The translations under genes and the position numbers were made by a program. Positions 6,055-8,267 of a stretch of 8,267 bases of DNA are shown in pieces. Positions within the stretch are counted from its first letter, which is position 1, and each line of letters begins with the position of its first letter. Below the pieces are notes generated by a model. That model made no database searches. It was not told where the DNA came from and saw only the letters and a program-made list of their open reading frames with translations. The stretch comes from Dysgonamonadaceae bacterium. Lineage in GTDB: Bacteria > Bacteroidota > Bacteroidia > Bacteroidales > Azobacteroidaceae. The DNA is taken from contig JAISNS010000254.1 of assembly GCA_031276105.1 (NCBI GenBank), positions 1-8,267 of the forward strand. The letters run 5' to 3'.

Positions 6055-7911
6055 TTAGTTTTTATATTCAAATATTTTGGCAAACCGGTAGGTTGTAGCG
6101 TCGACGTCGTTCATAGTTATGGTGATATCCACTTCGCCTGTAAGATCCGGAAGGGTAAAAGTATAGGTATCCGTGCCGGCAGCGCCACTGTAGTTTATAC
6201 TCGTCGGCGAACAAACTATATTACCGACTTTCACTTCGTGTATATTCTCGAATTTGTTGCCTGTAAGGGTTAAAGGATCTCCTACTGAGCCGATAATCCG
6301 ACTGATATTGTTGACGTAAAAATCGTTTGTTGCATGCACATATTTGTAAGCGCCGTTTAACGTTAAAGCAGGATTGTTGCCGACTGTTATTTCGACGTCC
6401 TTATTTCCTGTGTTGGTTGGCGAAGTGGAAGGAACTTTGCACATCAGGAAATGCTCCGAAAGAACGACTACCTCGGTACAGGAAACGCCGTCGATGGTTA
6501 CGGTTGGCGGAGCAAGATAACGGATTTGATCCAAAGCGGCATTGTGCTGAATTTCCTCATCTGTAAGAACGCAGTCGTAGAGGCGGATGGATGAAATCTC
6601 AAAGCCCAAACACGCATATGTATTCTCTCGATTATTACCGATTTTTATAAATGATGACCCGGTATTAAGCGGAGCAGTACCCGGAGATAGCGGCGGAATA
6701 TATGTGCCGTTTAATATGCCTCGTGTCTTTGAGTCGGAAATATTGGTTGAATACGTAGATGTGACGGTATTTAATTTAAAATCTTCATAAAGCGCCGGTA
6801 TTAAATCGGCAGTGACAAAATAGTTATTCTTATTCCCACCGATGAAATAGAATGATCTACCGGCTATCGATACTCCATTAAATCTATACGTTACTGAAAA
6901 TTCTTTACTCACCTGTCCTGTAGTGCCATACATAAGCAAAGTATGATTTTCATCTTTATTCCAGCCGGCAGCGGGTGTTCTAAAAGTAATTTCGACAGTT
7001 CTATCGGCATTCCCTTGCGGCCAAGAAGCCGGTACGGCAATATCTCCAAAGTATGTGTCGGTCGAAAACTTAAAAGCATTGGCTTTCCATCCGTCGCCCG
7101 AAGCGGGAGCGCCAAATAGCGGTAAATCGTCGGCATTTTTCAAGTCTTTCCAGTCCGTTGCTGTATAACTGTGACTTTTATCGCCGAGCGCCTGATTGTT
7201 TATCGCGTCGTAGTGGACAACGAGGTTGTCCTGTATATAATCGCCCGTACCGGCATACGGGAAGTCGCCGTAAATATAGATATAATTGCCTCCGTCGGTA
7301 CTTCCGAAATTGGGCGAAAGGCTTTCCGGTTTGAGGGTTACTTCGTTGCTTTCTTCCAGTACGTGGCAATTGTCCGCAATCACTTTCACGTTGATTGTGC
7401 CGGCAGGAATGGCAGTTCGCAGTTTCGGCTCTGTTGTCGCGGCAAGGTATTCGTAGCCTGCTCCGTTTTCGTTGATATACCAAGTATAGGTTTTTGCTTC
7501 GGTATCAACGGTAAACTCAATGTCGTCGCCTCCGACCGCATTCGCCCAGTTGGAAGTAATCGACAGGGGATTTCCCGTACTTTTCAGGGAGGAAGCTATC
7601 CGCGCCCAGTGGTTTCCGTCCCAAGCGTGAATGCCGATACAGGTGTTTTCGTTTGTGTTGTAAATCAAAGCGCCTTTCATCCCGTTTTTCAGGGCGGCGT
7701 CCTGGTCGCTCACCTTAGGAAAAGAAGAGGGAATCGCCGACAAATCGGTAAGCGCTACATTCGAGAGGATTAATCCTCCCTTGTTTGTGCTGTTCAAATC
7801 CAAAATAGCGCCGGGAACAGGCGGCGTGAGGCCGCCAAACGTTACTTGTGCATGCAAGTTAGCGCTCAAAACAAGCGCAAATGCTGATAATACTAAAATC
7901 TTTTTTCTCAT
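6055..7911 (-). CDS. secreted multidomain surface protein with LamG-like and IPT/TIG domains
   Basis: Protein of 618 residues, not a gene I can name. A Sec signal peptide (1-21) has KK, a hydrophobic core and SANLHA before the likely cut; no lipobox cysteine. Residues 22-107 resemble the N-terminal domain of many Bacteroidetes surface proteins (PGAILDLNSTNKGGLIL, GALIYNTNEN, HAWDGNHWARI). Residues 110-195 look Ig-like. Residues 222-465 look LamG/concanavalin-like, with a typical end (IRLYDCVLTDEEIQ). A TIG start (LSPNFGSTDGGNYIYIYGDF, 198-217) precedes it and the matching TIG remainder (VTIDGVSCTEVVVLSEHFLMCKV to AYKYV, 471-525) follows it, suggesting an insertion. A second TIG-like domain fills 529-617. 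No type IX sorting domain is evident. Adhesion or glycan binding is only inferred. No standard -7 box is seen upstream. Confidence 0.8.
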   Translation of the reverse strand: MRKKILVLSAFALVLSANLHAQVTFGGLTPPVPGAILDLNSTNKGGLILSNVALTDLSAIPSSFPKVSDQDAALKNGMKGALIYNTNENTCIGIHAWDGNHWARIASSLKSTGNPLSITSNWANAVGGDDIEFTVDTEAKTYTWYINENGAGYEYLAATTEPKLRTAIPAGTINVKVIADNCHVLEESNEVTLKPESLSPNFGSTDGGNYIYIYGDFPYAGTGDYIQDNLVVHYDAINNQALGDKSHSYTATDWKDLKNADDLPLFGAPASGDGWKANAFKFSTDTYFGDIAVPASWPQGNADRTVEITFRTPAAGWNKDENHTLLMYGTTGQVSKEFSVTYRFNGVSIAGRSFYFIGGNKNNYFVTADLIPALYEDFKLNTVTSTYSTNISDSKTRGILNGTYIPPLSPGTAPLNTGSSFIKIGNNRENTYACLGFEISSIRLYDCVLTDEEIQHNAALDQIRYLAPPTVTIDGVSCTEVVVLSEHFLMCKVPSTSPTNTGNKDVEITVGNNPALTLNGAYKYVHATNDFYVNNISRIIGSVGDPLTLTGNKFENIHEVKVGNIVCSPTSINYSGAAGTDTYTFTLPDLTGEVDITITMNDVDATTYRFAKIFEYKN

Positions 7912-7964
7912 TGTAATTGTTGTTTAATTTATAAATTGTTAATACTTAATTCGTTTTCACCTCT

Positions 7965-8000
7965 CCCTCCGGCCCCCTCCCCACATAGGGAGGGGGAGGG
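7965..8000. repeat. C/G-rich hairpin element
   Basis: CCCCCTCCC (7973-7981) pairs perfectly with GGGAGGGGG (7988-7996) around a CACATA loop. CCCTCC (7965-7970) and AGGG (7997-8000) extend the pairing across an interior GG. C-only-then-G-only composition in a moderate-GC region suggests a dispersed intergenic repeat; family membership is inferred. Confidence 0.65.
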
Positions 8001-8053
8001 CTGACGCCGTTTGTTTCTCGCTTTTCTCGCTTTGCGCCCCTTTTCCCAACCTT

Positions 8054-8133
8054 GTCATTGCGGGCTTGACCCGCAATCCCCTGATTAAATGTTCTGCGTT
8101 GTTCAGGGGATCCCGCGTCAAGCGCGGGATGAC
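8054..8133. repeat. double-hairpin inverted-repeat element
   Basis: Arms 8054-8084 and 8103-8133 are inverted copies, 25 of 31 bases identical, around an 18-base spacer. Each arm folds alone: ATTGCGGG-CTTGA-CCCGCAAT (8057-8077) and ATCCCGCG-TCAAG-CGCGGGAT (8110-8130). All six differences between arms fall in three base pairs and keep pairing. This is the structure of a small palindromic dispersed element; similar GTCATTGCGGGCTTGACC-type repeats occur in many bacterial genomes. Confidence 0.85.
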
Positions 8134-8196
8134 AACGGTGTATGGGATGAGAACGGTGTATGGGATGACAACGGCGCACGGGATGACAGGGTAGAT
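8126..8196. repeat. 18-base tandem repeat, three full copies and a partial
   Basis: Unit GGGATGACAACGGTGTAT: copies at 8126-8143, 8144-8161 (one change) and 8162-8179 (three changes, ending CGCAC), then a degenerate partial copy GGGATGACAGGGTAGAT at 8180-8196. The first copy begins inside the 3' arm of the double-hairpin element, so GGGATGAC is shared between the two. Confidence 0.85.
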
Positions 8197-8206
8197 AAAC
8201 GGATGC

Positions 8207-8251
8207 AAAAAAATACCTGCCGAATCTCTTATTTGGAGATAGACAGGTATT
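8207..8251 (-). terminator. intrinsic terminator of a minus-strand gene beyond the window
   Basis: Read on the minus strand, AATACCTG (8251-8244) and ATCTC (8240-8236) pair with GAGAT (8228-8224) and CAGGTATT (8219-8212), followed by a run of seven T (8213-8207, shared with the stem base). The loop is 7 bases. This is the classic layout of a rho-independent terminator and implies a minus-strand gene just past position 8267. Confidence 0.7.
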
Positions 8252-8267
8252 GTATTTTCCTGAAATA

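Larger units (their letters stand above)
7912..8267. other. gene-free, repeat-rich region of 356 bases
   Basis: No credible gene. It holds the AT-rich leader of the surface-protein gene (7912-7956) without a recognisable promoter, a C/G-rich hairpin, a run of CTCGCTTT-like units (8013-8036), a double-hairpin inverted repeat, an 18-base tandem array, and a minus-strand terminator. The small minus-strand ORFs here only translate these repeats. Confidence 0.75.

Noticed and set aside
6055..6120. Possible truncation of the surface protein or a missing type IX sorting domain
   Set aside because: The C-terminal TIG-like domain appears complete up to the stop, and nothing downstream in any minus frame continues it. 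Absence of a sorting domain is noted but not treated as a break.
7171..7773. Plus-strand ORF of 200 codons opposite the surface-protein gene
   Set aside because: It lies wholly antisense to a gene with a signal peptide and recognisable domains, and shows no family of its own.
8126..8196. CRISPR array
   Set aside because: The 18-base units are directly adjacent with no unique spacers, so this is a plain tandem repeat.
7946..8208. Two minus-strand ORFs with HPIHR-like repeats
   Set aside because: They only translate the 18-base tandem array and hairpins in two frames. No coding evidence.

Overview
The window looks like chromosomal DNA of a Bacteroidales-type Bacteroidetes bacterium. Three things support this. 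The gene set (PUR-domain/DUF3276 protein, long-form L25, Pth with a GLGNIG N-terminus, S4-domain protein, L28, cysteine-poor L33 and a 50-residue DUF4295 protein) matches what I know of Bacteroidetes. There are textbook Bacteroidetes promoters (TTTG...TAnnTTTG) at 467-500 and 2150-2184. Most genes have A-rich leaders without a Shine-Dalgarno sequence. The species cannot be told from the sequence alone.

Left part (1-2868, plus strand): a housekeeping translation block. The PUR-domain gene (71-442) ends in a hairpin that abuts the promoter of an rplY-pth-S4 operon (579-2135), in which rplY and pth overlap by 4 bases. A second promoter drives rpmB-rpmG-DUF4295 (2259-2868), and the DUF4295 gene is too short for ordinary ORF calling. 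L25, L28 and L33 are 50S proteins. Pth recycles peptidyl-tRNA and the S4 protein probably acts on stalled or recycled 50S subunits, so the block serves ribosome assembly and rescue.

Middle (2869-5877): a gene-free junction of 179 bases holds a polypurine/polypyrimidine terminator hairpin and a 79-base near-perfect inverted repeat. The convergent minus-strand gene uvrA (3048-5846) follows, a full-length nucleotide-excision-repair ATPase with its own -7 element.

Right part (5878-8267): an accessory region. It has a 42-base GC-rich hairpin and then a minus-strand gene (6055-7911) for a secreted multidomain surface protein: signal peptide, Bacteroidetes-type N-terminal domain, Ig-like domain, a LamG-like domain that seems to be inserted inside an IPT/TIG domain, and a final TIG domain. 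Upstream of it, 356 gene-free bases are packed with dispersed-repeat material: a C/G-rich hairpin, a double-hairpin inverted repeat with compensatory changes, an 18-base tandem array, and a minus-strand terminator for a gene outside the window.

I found no CRISPR array, phage, transposase, tRNA or rRNA, and no clear new defence or metabolic system. The least ordinary items are the split-TIG surface protein, the perfect 30-base palindrome inside pth, and the structured repeat elements.
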